Position numbers and translations under genes: made by a program. DNA of 28,001 nt from a virus. The notes beneath the pieces are model-generated. The model was not told the origin of the DNA. It searched no databases and saw only the letters and a list, made by a program, of their open reading frames with translations. Below, piece by piece: positions 23,004-28,001 of the stretch. Within the stretch, counting starts at the first letter, position 1. The number at the start of each line of letters is the position of its first letter. The stretch covers positions 1 to 28,001 of the IMG/VR virus record IMGVR_UViG_3300049811_000194; one strand, written 5' to 3'.

Positions 23004-23864
23004 ATGGACAACAACAAAAACTTACCAACATTAAATTTAGACGACAGCAAGATCGTTGCGACGCTCAAGGCGACAATTGCAAAGGATCTCACAAGCGAAG
23101 AATTCGATCTTTTCCGGGAGATTTGCCGAGGGACGGGCTTAAATCCTTTCAAACGTGAAATATGGGCGATAAAAAGTAAGAGCTACACAAATAAGCGCGG
23201 CGAGCACGTTGAGGGCAAATTGCAAATTATGACCGGAATAAATGGGTTTTACGAAATTGCCAATAACGATGCAAATTTTGACGGCATAGAAAGTGGCCTA
23301 GTCGGTCCTATGGGCGACCTAGTAAACCAAGCGTACCCCAAACAGGATTGGATCGGAGCGTGGGCGCGGGTCCACTTAAAGAGCCGTAAAGTGCCGGTTG
23401 AATATTGCGTTATGCGTGACGAGTGCGATCAATCCCGCCTCGATCCATACTACCCCGAGCGCGGAATCTGGCGGGTGCGGCCCAGAATCATGACTATGAA
23501 ATGTGCCGAGGCGCTAGCACTACGAAAGGCGCTGCCACAGAAACTAAACTTCTTGTACGTCGAGGAGGAGATTCTTGAGTCGTCGACTGAAGAGCCGATA
23601 AAGATTGAAACGATTGCACCAAAAGCAATAGGAGGCCCGTTCTATTATTCGGGGCGTTCGTTATCTCCAGATCGTCAACCCAAGTTTGACGAGTACATGA
23701 GGAAGAAGAACGCGATTAAGTTCGCCGATGGTGTTTGGAAATCTTCTGAAGAAATAAAGAGCAAGGAAGCTGCCGCCCAATTGATTAGCGAAACCGAAGC
23801 TTTTGAATTAGCAGTAGTCGTTGAAGCTGATGCTATGGAGAAGGAGGCTGCAAGCAATGAGTGA
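23004..23864 (+). CDS. bet: Bet/RecT-type single-strand annealing protein
   Basis: This 286-residue protein matches the Redbeta/RecT annealing family. Residues about 29-58 contain the family-typical run LTSEEFDLFREICRGTGLNP followed by FKREIWAI. Downstream are GKLQIMTGINGFYEIAN, an aromatic strand region (WIGAWARVHLKS), and RPRIMTMKCAEALALRKALP at about 160-180. The C-terminus is acidic and helical, as expected for a segment that contacts partner proteins. It anneals complementary single strands during phage recombination or replication. No Exo-type exonuclease is seen beside it; a Gp157-like protein follows with an 8-base overlap. A GGAGG site lies 4 bases before the ATG. Confidence 0.9.
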   Translation: MDNNKNLPTLNLDDSKIVATLKATIAKDLTSEEFDLFREICRGTGLNPFKREIWAIKSKSYTNKRGEHVEGKLQIMTGINGFYEIANNDANFDGIESGLVGPMGDLVNQAYPKQDWIGAWARVHLKSRKVPVEYCVMRDECDQSRLDPYYPERGIWRVRPRIMTMKCAEALALRKALPQKLNFLYVEEEILESSTEEPIKIETIAPKAIGGPFYYSGRSLSPDRQPKFDEYMRKKNAIKFADGVWKSSEEIKSKEAAAQLISETEAFELAVVVEADAMEKEAASNE

Positions 23865-24336
23865 GCCGCTTTATAAGTTAGCCCAAGAATATGATCGATT
23901 GCTGGCGCTGCTGGACGATTCTGAAACGAATTACGAAACGGCAGTCCTTGAGATAGAAAAACTTCAAGCTGAAATGTCGGCCAAGTTCGAAGCGTTGCTC
24001 AAGGTGCTGTTCTGGAAGGAATCAATGGTTGAGCAAGTTGACGCTGAGATTAAACGCCTTCAAATTCGCAAACAGTCGATTGAAAACCGTTGCGAGTGGA
24101 TTAGGTGGTATCTTGGCAAGAACCTAGGCCCTGGCAACACGTTCGAATGTGCAATTGGTAAAATGAGCTGGCGCAAGTCGGAAGTAGTCGAGCGAGTAAG
24201 CGACGATCCACTACTGCCGGAATATGAGCGCGTAAAGGTCGAGCCGAACAAGGAAGCGATTAAACGTGACTTGAAAGCTGGCCTAGTTGTGCCTGGTTGG
24301 GTTCTGCAACAGCGAATGAATTTACAAATTAAGTAG
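23857..24336 (+). CDS. Siphovirus Gp157-like protein
   Basis: This protein has 159 residues counted from the ATG at 23857, which has a GGAGG site 9 bases upstream; a longer TTG reading is not supported. The sequence follows the Gp157 family outline: LYKLAQEYDRLLALLDD, a long helical pair through EIKRLQIRKQSIENRCEW (residues about 35-90), IRWYLGKNL, then the strand IGKMSWRKSEVVERV and the closing motif LPEYERVKVEPNKEAIKRDL with GLVVPGWVL. In phage of Gram-positive hosts this family has been linked to resistance to phage infection and is usually found with recombination genes. It overlaps Bet by 8 bases. Its molecular activity is not known. Confidence 0.85.
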   Translation: MSEPLYKLAQEYDRLLALLDDSETNYETAVLEIEKLQAEMSAKFEALLKVLFWKESMVEQVDAEIKRLQIRKQSIENRCEWIRWYLGKNLGPGNTFECAIGKMSWRKSEVVERVSDDPLLPEYERVKVEPNKEAIKRDLKAGLVVPGWVLQQRMNLQIK

Positions 24337-24343
24337 GAATTAT

Positions 24344-24961
24344 ATGAAATTATCAATATTGCTTGCCGCATCAATTCTATCCTCGGTCGCAATGGCCGAG
24401 CCGATTAAGGTTCAGCCGATTAGGTTTTTAGGGTCGGACGCCCCAAGTCGAGCGTACACCCGAGAAGTTTTAAACGGAATGGAGGCTAAGTTTGCTGAGG
24501 CTGGCGTAAACGTCAAAGCAAAGCGCATCAAAACGCACATTGATCCGTTTAAAATTGCGACAACTTTAGAGAATCGGCTGCAATCGTTTCGCAAGCGGGA
24601 AGGCTGGGCGCTGCGACGTGGCTATGATGATCCGAATGAGTTGAAGCTGGCATTTTCCGGAAGAGCCGATCAACAATGGCTGTACGGCTACGCGAATTCA
24701 ACAAATTGCTATCAGCGCGGGTGCTCACCTTTTGCGCTGGCCGCCATAGCCGAGACAAACGCTGCTGGAGAGTCGCGCTATGCCCAATCGGTAATAGCTG
24801 CAACGCATGAAACAGCGCACTTGCTAGGCGCGAATCATATCGACTCGTATCCGAACGTCATGCACGGAAATGCAATGTCCTACGCAATGCCGATCAATCT
24901 GCCGTGGGCACCGAATACGGTGTTGATCATGCAAAGCTGGCAATTGCGCGGCGCTAAATAA
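24344..24961 (+). CDS. Secreted metzincin-type zinc metallopeptidase
   Basis: This 205-residue protein starts with a clean Sec signal peptide (MKLSILLAASILSSVAMA, cleavage before EP). The C-terminal part has the extended zinc site HETAHLLGANH at residues 155-165 (His155, Glu156, His159, His165), the metzincin form HExxHxxGxxH. A candidate Met-turn follows (NVMHGNAMSYAM, Met173 or Met178). Two cysteines (NCYQRGC) suggest a disulfide in the periplasm or outside the cell. At about 185 mature residues it is small for the class. It sits 7 bases after the Gp157-like gene with an AGGA site, inside a recombination operon, which is unusual. Substrate unknown: a host surface or periplasmic protein is likely. 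Confidence 0.87.
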   Translation: MKLSILLAASILSSVAMAEPIKVQPIRFLGSDAPSRAYTREVLNGMEAKFAEAGVNVKAKRIKTHIDPFKIATTLENRLQSFRKREGWALRRGYDDPNELKLAFSGRADQQWLYGYANSTNCYQRGCSPFALAAIAETNAAGESRYAQSVIAATHETAHLLGANHIDSYPNVMHGNAMSYAMPINLPWAPNTVLIMQSWQLRGAK

Positions 24962-25031
24962 AATCTCAATCTGAGACCTGACGGCGGCAGGAGATGTACC
25001 GCCACTTTAACTTTAAATCGTGAGGGGAAAA

Positions 25032-25226
25032 ATGGACACGACGATAAGAAAAAGCTACGAGGTACCTAAGTCTGAGCGAATCGCCGAAGCGCTGTTGGGA
25101 CGCTACGCGCGCGAGATTTTGGAGCTAATGCAAAAACCTAAATTGACGCCGGAAGAATTGCGGCGACTGCCCGAGCTGCGCGAATTCGCGCGGCTGCACA
25201 AAATGTTTATGTCTAAACACGTTTAG
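25032..25226 (+). CDS. Small charged protein of unknown function
   Basis: This 64-residue protein starts at the ATG 25032-25034 with GAGGGG 4-5 bases upstream; a GTG at 25020 is less likely. The sequence is helical and charged (SERIAEALLGRYAREILELM, PEELRRLPELREFARLHKMF). It has no signal peptide, membrane segment or cysteine. It lies between the exported protease and a lipoprotein gene, both of which have strong ribosome-binding sites. The repeated Glu-Leu-Arg pattern suggests a helical hairpin that binds another protein. The family is unknown. Confidence 0.65.
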   Translation: MDTTIRKSYEVPKSERIAEALLGRYAREILELMQKPKLTPEELRRLPELREFARLHKMFMSKHV

Positions 25227-25235
25227 GAGGATGCC

Positions 25236-25484
25236 ATGATAGCTAAAATTGTAATTCAAGTTGGAATTGCTTGCGGCTTGATTGCTGCGGCTCTGAATCT
25301 AGGCGGGTGCGCTGTGTTTAATCCTAACGGGTTCGAATTCGGCGCTAAGGCTGGAATGTATGCGGTCGATGAGCGACACGACGAGTCGCGTACCAACGCC
25401 AACAGAAAGCCTATGCTGTGTTCGTTGTGGGGATCGCTTGCAATGTGTAACCAAAATCAGGGAGGTGAAGTACATGGAAGCTGA
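25236..25484 (+). CDS. Small lipoprotein
   Basis: This 82-residue protein has a lipoprotein signal: a hydrophobic stretch (residues 3-22) and a lipobox-like NLGGC with Cys25 as the lipidated residue. The mature part is about 58 residues, with polar turns and a Cys pair (LCSLWGSLAMC) near the end that may form a disulfide. A strong AGGAGG site precedes the ATG. Small phage lipoproteins such as Llp and Cor block receptors to stop superinfection, and o-spanins are another class; this one lies in the early region beside an exported protease, which favours an envelope-altering role over lysis. It overlaps the next gene by 11 bases. Confidence 0.72.
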   Translation: MIAKIVIQVGIACGLIAAALNLGGCAVFNPNGFEFGAKAGMYAVDERHDESRTNANRKPMLCSLWGSLAMCNQNQGGEVHGS

Positions 25485-25602
25485 ATCATTTTTCACAATT
25501 TACAAATTGTGGTGGTGCCTAGTGTACAACCTAATGATGATCGGTTTTGTGACTGCTCTTGTAGCAATTACCGACACGTTCAAAGCAGCAAATTTGTTGT
25601 AA
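25474..25602 (+). CDS. 42-residue single-pass membrane peptide
   Basis: The ATG at 25474 follows a GGAGGTG site by about 6 bases inside the lipoprotein gene. The product is mostly one hydrophobic segment (residues about 12-33: WWCLVYNLMMIGFVTALVAI) with polar ends (MEAESFF and DTFKAANLL). A longer frame begins upstream but has no supporting start. It is a likely membrane partner of the adjacent lipoprotein or a small envelope modulator. Family unknown; assignment rests on the start signal and hydrophobicity. Confidence 0.6.
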   Translation: MEAESFFTIYKLWWCLVYNLMMIGFVTALVAITDTFKAANLL

Positions 25603-25615
25603 TCCGTTGGGCGTG

Positions 25616-25637
25616 GTCCCGGCCATACGGGACATTT
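25616..25637 (+). terminator. Hairpin with short U tract after the membrane peptide gene
   Basis: GTCCCG (25616-25621) and CGGGAC (25628-25633) form a perfect 6-bp stem with a 6-base loop, followed by ATTTT. The U tract is short, so it may be a partial terminator or an RNA end-protecting stem. Confidence 0.4.
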
Positions 25638-25651
25638 TGAGAAAATAATTT

Positions 25652-25870
25652 ATGACACGAGAAGAAGAAAACCTAGTAGAATGTTATGCCGCAAGTCTGG
25701 AGCTTGCGAGGCGATCAGCCGATATGAGAGATGCGATCCGCAATTCTGTGGACCGTATGGCTATCTTGTTGAATTCGGTTGATCGTTTTTTAGATGCGCA
25801 GGATCGATGGTCCGAAAATCGGATCAAGAGTCTGGCGAAAATAATTGAGGGAAACGAAAATGGCAACTAA
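25652..25870 (+). CDS. Small helical protein of unknown function
   Basis: This 72-residue protein is fully helical in character, with heptad-like spacing (EEENLVECYAASLELARRSA, NSVDRMAILLNSVDRFL and KSLAKIIEG). It has no signal or membrane segment and one cysteine. The site before the ATG is weak (GAG about 10 bases away). Its last codons overlap the start of an 18-residue basic peptide. A two-helix coiled-coil binder is the simplest reading. The family is not recognised. Confidence 0.6.
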   Translation: MTREEENLVECYAASLELARRSADMRDAIRNSVDRMAILLNSVDRFLDAQDRWSENRIKSLAKIIEGNENGN

Positions 25871-25916
25871 GAAGAAAAGTAAGGGTGGAAAGAAGGGCGG
25901 CAAGAAAGGCTGCTAA
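25860..25916 (+). CDS. 18-residue Lys/Gly-rich microprotein
   Basis: An ATG at 25860 preceded by GAGGGAAAC (GAGG about 9 bases away) opens an 18-codon frame reading MATKKKSKGGKKGGKKGC, then TAA. It contains eight lysines and five glycines and ends in Cys. It overlaps the previous stop by 11 bases and is followed at 25937 by a good terminator. Such a basic tail could bind nucleic acid or the acidic surface of a partner, and the end Cys could cross-link. It is too short to judge by homology, so the call rests on the start signal and the strict composition. Confidence 0.5.
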   Translation: MATKKKSKGGKKGGKKGC

Positions 25917-25936
25917 TTCCTAGACCTGGTAGGCCA

Positions 25937-25964
25937 GCCGTGAGCCTTAATCACGGCAATTTTT
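25937..25964 (+). terminator. Intrinsic terminator before the RNA ligase gene
   Basis: GCCGTGA (25937-25943) and TCACGGC (25951-25957) form a perfect 7-bp stem with a 7-base loop, followed by AATTTTT. It separates the envelope/microprotein genes from the RNA ligase cassette. Confidence 0.7.
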
Positions 25965-25977
25965 AAAGGAATTACAA

Positions 25978-26586
25978 ATGAAAAAAATGCCTTGTTTATT
26001 CGAAAGAGAATTCCACGGGAAAGGCTCCTTCACTTTGCTGAAAACAATTACTCCTGGTTGTGAGTGGGTAGAGGAAGGGTTGGGCGTTGCTACGCGTAAA
26101 TGGGATGGTACCGCCGTCATGTTCGACGGCGCACGCTGGTATCAGCGATACGATGCGAAATCCGGGAATCCACCGCTTTATTGCTTCATTGCTTGCGAAC
26201 CTGAGCGAGATCCGATTACAGGCCATTGGCCAGGGTGGACTCCTGTGAATATGGGCAATGAATCGGCGTATATTCGCGAAGCTATTCAGCACTATGAAGC
26301 ATTCATCGGTGATTCTGGACTTTGTCGAGAACGCGGCACCTTTGAGGCGTGCGGTCCAAAGATCAACAGTAATCCTGAGAAGCTCGCGGAGCATAGATTA
26401 TTCAAGCATGGAAATAGTATTTTAGATTGCCCGCGAGATTTTGAAGGGATCAAACAGTTTTTAACGGAAACAATGATTGAGGGCGTTGTCTTTCATCATC
26501 CCGCATGCGGCGCACATCAATTTCCAATGTGTAAAATCCGCCGTGCTGATTTTGCGTTGCCGTGGGGAAAACATGGCAGAAATTAG
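25978..26586 (+). CDS. RNA ligase, DUF5565 (RNA ligase 1) family
   Basis: This 202-residue protein is a nucleotidyltransferase-type ligase. Motif I is RKWDGTAV with the adenylated Lys41; QRYDAKSG follows near 57, and the family signature GHWPGW at 82-87. Motif III is TFEACGPK (Glu123), followed by INSNPEKLAEHRLFKHG. Motif IV is IEGVVFHH (Glu168) and motif V is CKIRR (Lys186). The set and spacing match the DUF5565 RNA ligase family. It would seal broken RNA ends, for example tRNA cut by a host nuclease. It has an AAAGGA site 7 bases before the ATG and starts a new unit after a terminator. A short protein begins inside its end. Confidence 0.9.
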   Translation: MKKMPCLFEREFHGKGSFTLLKTITPGCEWVEEGLGVATRKWDGTAVMFDGARWYQRYDAKSGNPPLYCFIACEPERDPITGHWPGWTPVNMGNESAYIREAIQHYEAFIGDSGLCRERGTFEACGPKINSNPEKLAEHRLFKHGNSILDCPRDFEGIKQFLTETMIEGVVFHHPACGAHQFPMCKIRRADFALPWGKHGRN

Positions 26587-26794
26587 AATCTTAATCACGG
26601 CTGACGGCCTGAAAGTTATGGAGTCTGGCGATTTTGCGCCCACACGAACAGTGTGTCGTGTTTTGCGAAAAAAAATCACTTATGGAACGGCTGAAGAGGT
26701 AGGGTTACTGCCCGCAGACGCTGCAACGATGTCTAGAGAGTACGAGCTGGTCGGTCACTCAGGGCGCGTTCTGATTTACGAAGAGAAAATTTAA
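26573..26794 (+). CDS. Small protein of unknown function, overlapping the RNA ligase
   Basis: This 73-residue protein is read from the ATG at 26573 (GGGG site 5 bases away), 14 bases inside the ligase gene. Strands alternate with turns (RILITADGLKVMESGDFAP, EYELVGHSGRVLIYEE), with a basic helix between (RTVCRVLRKKITYG). The overlap suggests linked synthesis with the ligase. No signal or membrane segment is present. It could be a ligase partner or RNA-binding helper, but I do not recognise the family. Confidence 0.65.
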   Translation: MAEIRILITADGLKVMESGDFAPTRTVCRVLRKKITYGTAEEVGLLPADAATMSREYELVGHSGRVLIYEEKI

Positions 26795-26797
26795 TTA

Positions 26798-26822
26798 CCT
26801 TGTCTCGTACTGATAGACAAGG
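26798..26822 (+). other. 8-bp perfect RNA hairpin between small genes
   Basis: CCTTGTCT (26798-26805) and AGACAAGG (26815-26822) pair perfectly around a 9-base loop. No T tract follows, so a terminator is unlikely. It may protect or process the mRNA, or be a target for the neighbouring RNA ligase. Confidence 0.45.
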
Positions 26823-26846
26823 CGCTCGATCTAATAAAGGGGGTAT

Positions 26847-27158
26847 ATGACTAAAAAAATTACGTGCAAAATGAGCGACGAAAAGAAGTTGTCAGATCTT
26901 GGTGAGAAGATGTGGCGCAACATGCATAAGATAGAGTTCTACGACTCTATTTGGTACGGCGAGGCGTTCGAACACGAGCGGTTGAAAACCACGAAAGAAG
27001 TTTGGGTTTACACAGAGGAAGAGCGCCGCGAGCTGGTGCGGCTTTGCCTTAGAAAAGTATTCGCAGAAATCGAAGAGGCGGGAATTCGGTTTAGCAGGTT
27101 GGACTGGCAGCTTATCGACGAAGATATAGAAGCATTTGTTAAGAGAGAGGGATTTTGA
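26847..27158 (+). CDS. Small charged protein of unknown function
   Basis: This 103-residue protein is strongly helical and charged. It has Trp/Tyr/Phe motifs (MWRNMHKIEFYDSIWYG), a helix run TEEERRELVRLCLRKVFAEI and the end WQLIDEDIEAFVKRE. A GGGGG site lies 6 bases before the ATG. It sits between the RNA ligase group and the GEVTGH gene, whose start overlaps its end region, so it is part of the same cassette. No domain or catalytic motif is recognised. Confidence 0.62.
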   Translation: MTKKITCKMSDEKKLSDLGEKMWRNMHKIEFYDSIWYGEAFEHERLKTTKEVWVYTEEERRELVRLCLRKVFAEIEEAGIRFSRLDWQLIDEDIEAFVKREGF

Positions 27159-27178
27159 ATAAACAAGGAGGTAAAATT

Positions 27179-27496
27179 ATGAATAAACTAAAACAAAATA
27201 TTTATGGTCACGGCGATGTTATCGTGAGGCCAATTGATAAAATTCCTGATGCTGCAAAGCAAAAGGAGGGGAAAGCGGTGCTTGCTTACGGCGAGGTAAC
27301 CGGACATTCGCACCAAATCAGTTCTGGTGTGGCCTCAATGTTCACCTTTGAGGATAAAACCTATCTGCGTGTGCAGTCCGAGATTGCGTGTCTAACACAT
27401 GAGGAGCACGCAAAGGTAGAGCTACCGGCAGGCGACTATGAGGTGATTATACAAAGAGAATATGAGCCGGACGGTTGGCGAGCTGTGATTGATTAA
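27179..27496 (+). CDS. Conserved 'GEVTGHSH' protein of unknown function
   Basis: This 105-residue protein is read from the ATG at 27179, which has a perfect AAGGAGG site; an upstream TTG at 27155 is not needed. It contains the strongly patterned segments YGHGDVIVRPIDKIPD, YGEVTGHSHQISSG, ACLTHEEHAKVELPAGDY and VIIQREYEPDGWRAV. The His-rich repeats (TGHSH, HEEH) look like a metal or nucleotide site of a small beta barrel. From memory this protein type occurs next to DUF6745 repeat proteins, and here such a gene begins 25 bases later. Its function is unknown, and the link between the two is inferred from order and shared operon. Confidence 0.75.
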   Translation: MNKLKQNIYGHGDVIVRPIDKIPDAAKQKEGKAVLAYGEVTGHSHQISSGVASMFTFEDKTYLRVQSEIACLTHEEHAKVELPAGDYEVIIQREYEPDGWRAVID

Positions 27497-27521
27497 CAAA
27501 AATACTAATACGGAGGCGCGC

Positions 27522-28001
27522 ATGATTAATAAAATAACCGCAGAACAAGAAGAGCTTATTCCTAAACTCTACAAAGAATATTTGGATATAGGGTTATCAA
27601 CTGAGCCCATTAATCTCGGCGAAATGAAATCCGTCATCGACGAGTGGTATAGGCATATCAAACAGAAGACGCCAGTATATTTTGTATTAAGCTCCCCTGC
27701 TATGTGTTCGATTTTTTGCGGTTTATTTTTGAGCGGTAATTCGCACTCGCAGTTGGGCTCGCAGTTGGACTCGCAGTTGGAATCGCAGTTGGAATCGCAG
27801 TTGTACTCGCAGTTGCACTCGCAGTTGGACTCGCAGTCGCACTCGCAGTTGTACTCGCAGTTGCGCTCGCAGTTGTACTCGCAGTTGGAATCGCAGTTGG
27901 AATCGCAGTTGGAATCGCAGTTGGAATCGCAGTTGTACTCGCAGTTGCACTCGCAGTTGGACTCGCAGTCGCACTCGCAGTTGTACTCGCAGTTGCGCTC
28001 G
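27522..28001 (+). CDS. DUF6745-like protein with tandem Ser-Gln-Leu-x repeats (3' end outside window)
   Basis: A frame opens at the ATG 27522 (GGAGG site 5 bases away) and stays open for 160 codons to the window edge. Residues about 1-72 form a small domain (ITAEQEELIPKLYKEYLDIG then LSTEPINLGEM and YFVLSSPAMCSIFCG) that resembles the start of DUF6745 proteins. From residue 74 on it is made of SQLx units, each 12 bp (TCGCAGTTG plus a variable codon). The variable residue cycles through G, D, E, Y, H and R. It may be a repeat scaffold that binds protein or RNA; its C-terminal part is unseen. The minus-strand reading of the array is a shadow. Confidence 0.82.
   Translation, partial: MINKITAEQEELIPKLYKEYLDIGLSTEPINLGEMKSVIDEWYRHIKQKTPVYFVLSSPAMCSIFCGLFLSGNSHSQLGSQLDSQLESQLESQLYSQLHSQLDSQSHSQLYSQLRSQLYSQLESQLESQLESQLESQLYSQLHSQLDSQSHSQLYSQLRS
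27747..28001 (+). repeat. 12-bp tandem repeat array with a 132-bp higher-order copy
   Basis: There are 21 full units of TCGCAGTTGNNN and a partial one up to the window edge. Bases 27771-27869 are repeated exactly at 27903-28001, a shift of 132 bp (11 units), which indicates a recent block duplication. Two units carry TCGCAGTCG (Leu to Ser) at the same place in each block. Length changes always add or remove four residues, keeping the frame. Confidence 0.92.

Noticed and set aside
24982-25006. GGCGG/CCGCC stem after the metzincin gene as a terminator
   Set aside because: The stem is only 5 bp with an 11-base loop and no T tract follows.
24987-25022. Nine-residue leader frame (MYRHFNFKS) after AGGAG
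   Set aside because: The AGGAG touches the ATG with no spacing, so a real start is unlikely.
27723-27974. An 83-residue minus-strand frame rich in Arg, Val, Gln and Leu
   Set aside because: It is the antisense reading of the 12-bp array; the plus-strand frame has a start, a ribosome-binding site and a non-repeat N-terminal domain.
27747-28001. Possible CRISPR array
   Set aside because: The repeats are 12 bp with 3-base variation and no spacers, all inside an open coding frame.

Overview
The window is part of a tailed double-stranded DNA bacteriophage (or prophage) genome. The virion genes point to a short-tailed podovirus: a P22-type portal, a gp4-like tail adaptor, a gp10-like nozzle, a large internal virion protein ending in a lytic transglycosylase domain, and no sheath, tube or tape-measure gene. 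I saw no tRNA or rRNA gene, CRISPR array, insertion sequence or integrase. A lipoprotein signal peptide, an exported metalloprotease and a peptidoglycan-cutting ejection protein suggest a Gram-negative host. That is an inference, and the host genus cannot be read from the sequence.

Layout. Bases 1-20406 are one long leftward (minus-strand) late region. In transcription order it holds a possible nuclease, an unknown protein, a ParB-methyltransferase fusion, small and large terminase subunits, portal, two adhesin-like virion proteins, two small proteins, scaffold, major capsid protein, a decoration-like protein, an AT-hook/coiled-coil protein, a small virion protein, nozzle, tail adaptor, three internal or ejection proteins and a small membrane protein cut by the window edge. 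Most genes overlap or abut, with stop-start overlaps that suggest translational coupling. Hairpins follow the capsid and decoration genes.

Bases 20407-20668 are non-coding. They hold a perfect 12-bp inverted repeat, an 11-G run inside a small stem, and repeated CCCTAGA motifs. Bases 20669-22827 are a leftward early replication block: an excisionase-like HTH protein, a DnaD/lambda-O-like initiator, a helicase-loader-like protein and two unknowns. The initiator gene carries a lambda-like origin candidate inside its coding sequence (iteron-like repeats beside an AT-rich tract).

Bases 22828-23003 are a divergent control region with promoter-like sites on both strands and an operator-like palindrome. 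From 23004 to the right edge all genes point right: a Bet/RecT annealing protein, a Gp157-like protein, a secreted metzincin-type protease, a small lipoprotein and other short proteins, an 18-residue Lys/Gly peptide, a DUF5565-type RNA ligase, and two small unknowns. The segment ends with a 'GEVTGH' protein directly upstream of a truncated DUF6745-like gene made of Ser-Gln-Leu-x repeats.

The parts most likely to be new are: (1) the right-end cassette of RNA ligase, small proteins, GEVTGH protein and SQLx-repeat protein, which looks like an RNA-repair or conflict module; (2) the exported protease/lipoprotein/membrane-peptide group; (3) the in-gene origin; and (4) the non-coding control region before the late operon. 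Family names come from recognising motifs, not from searches.
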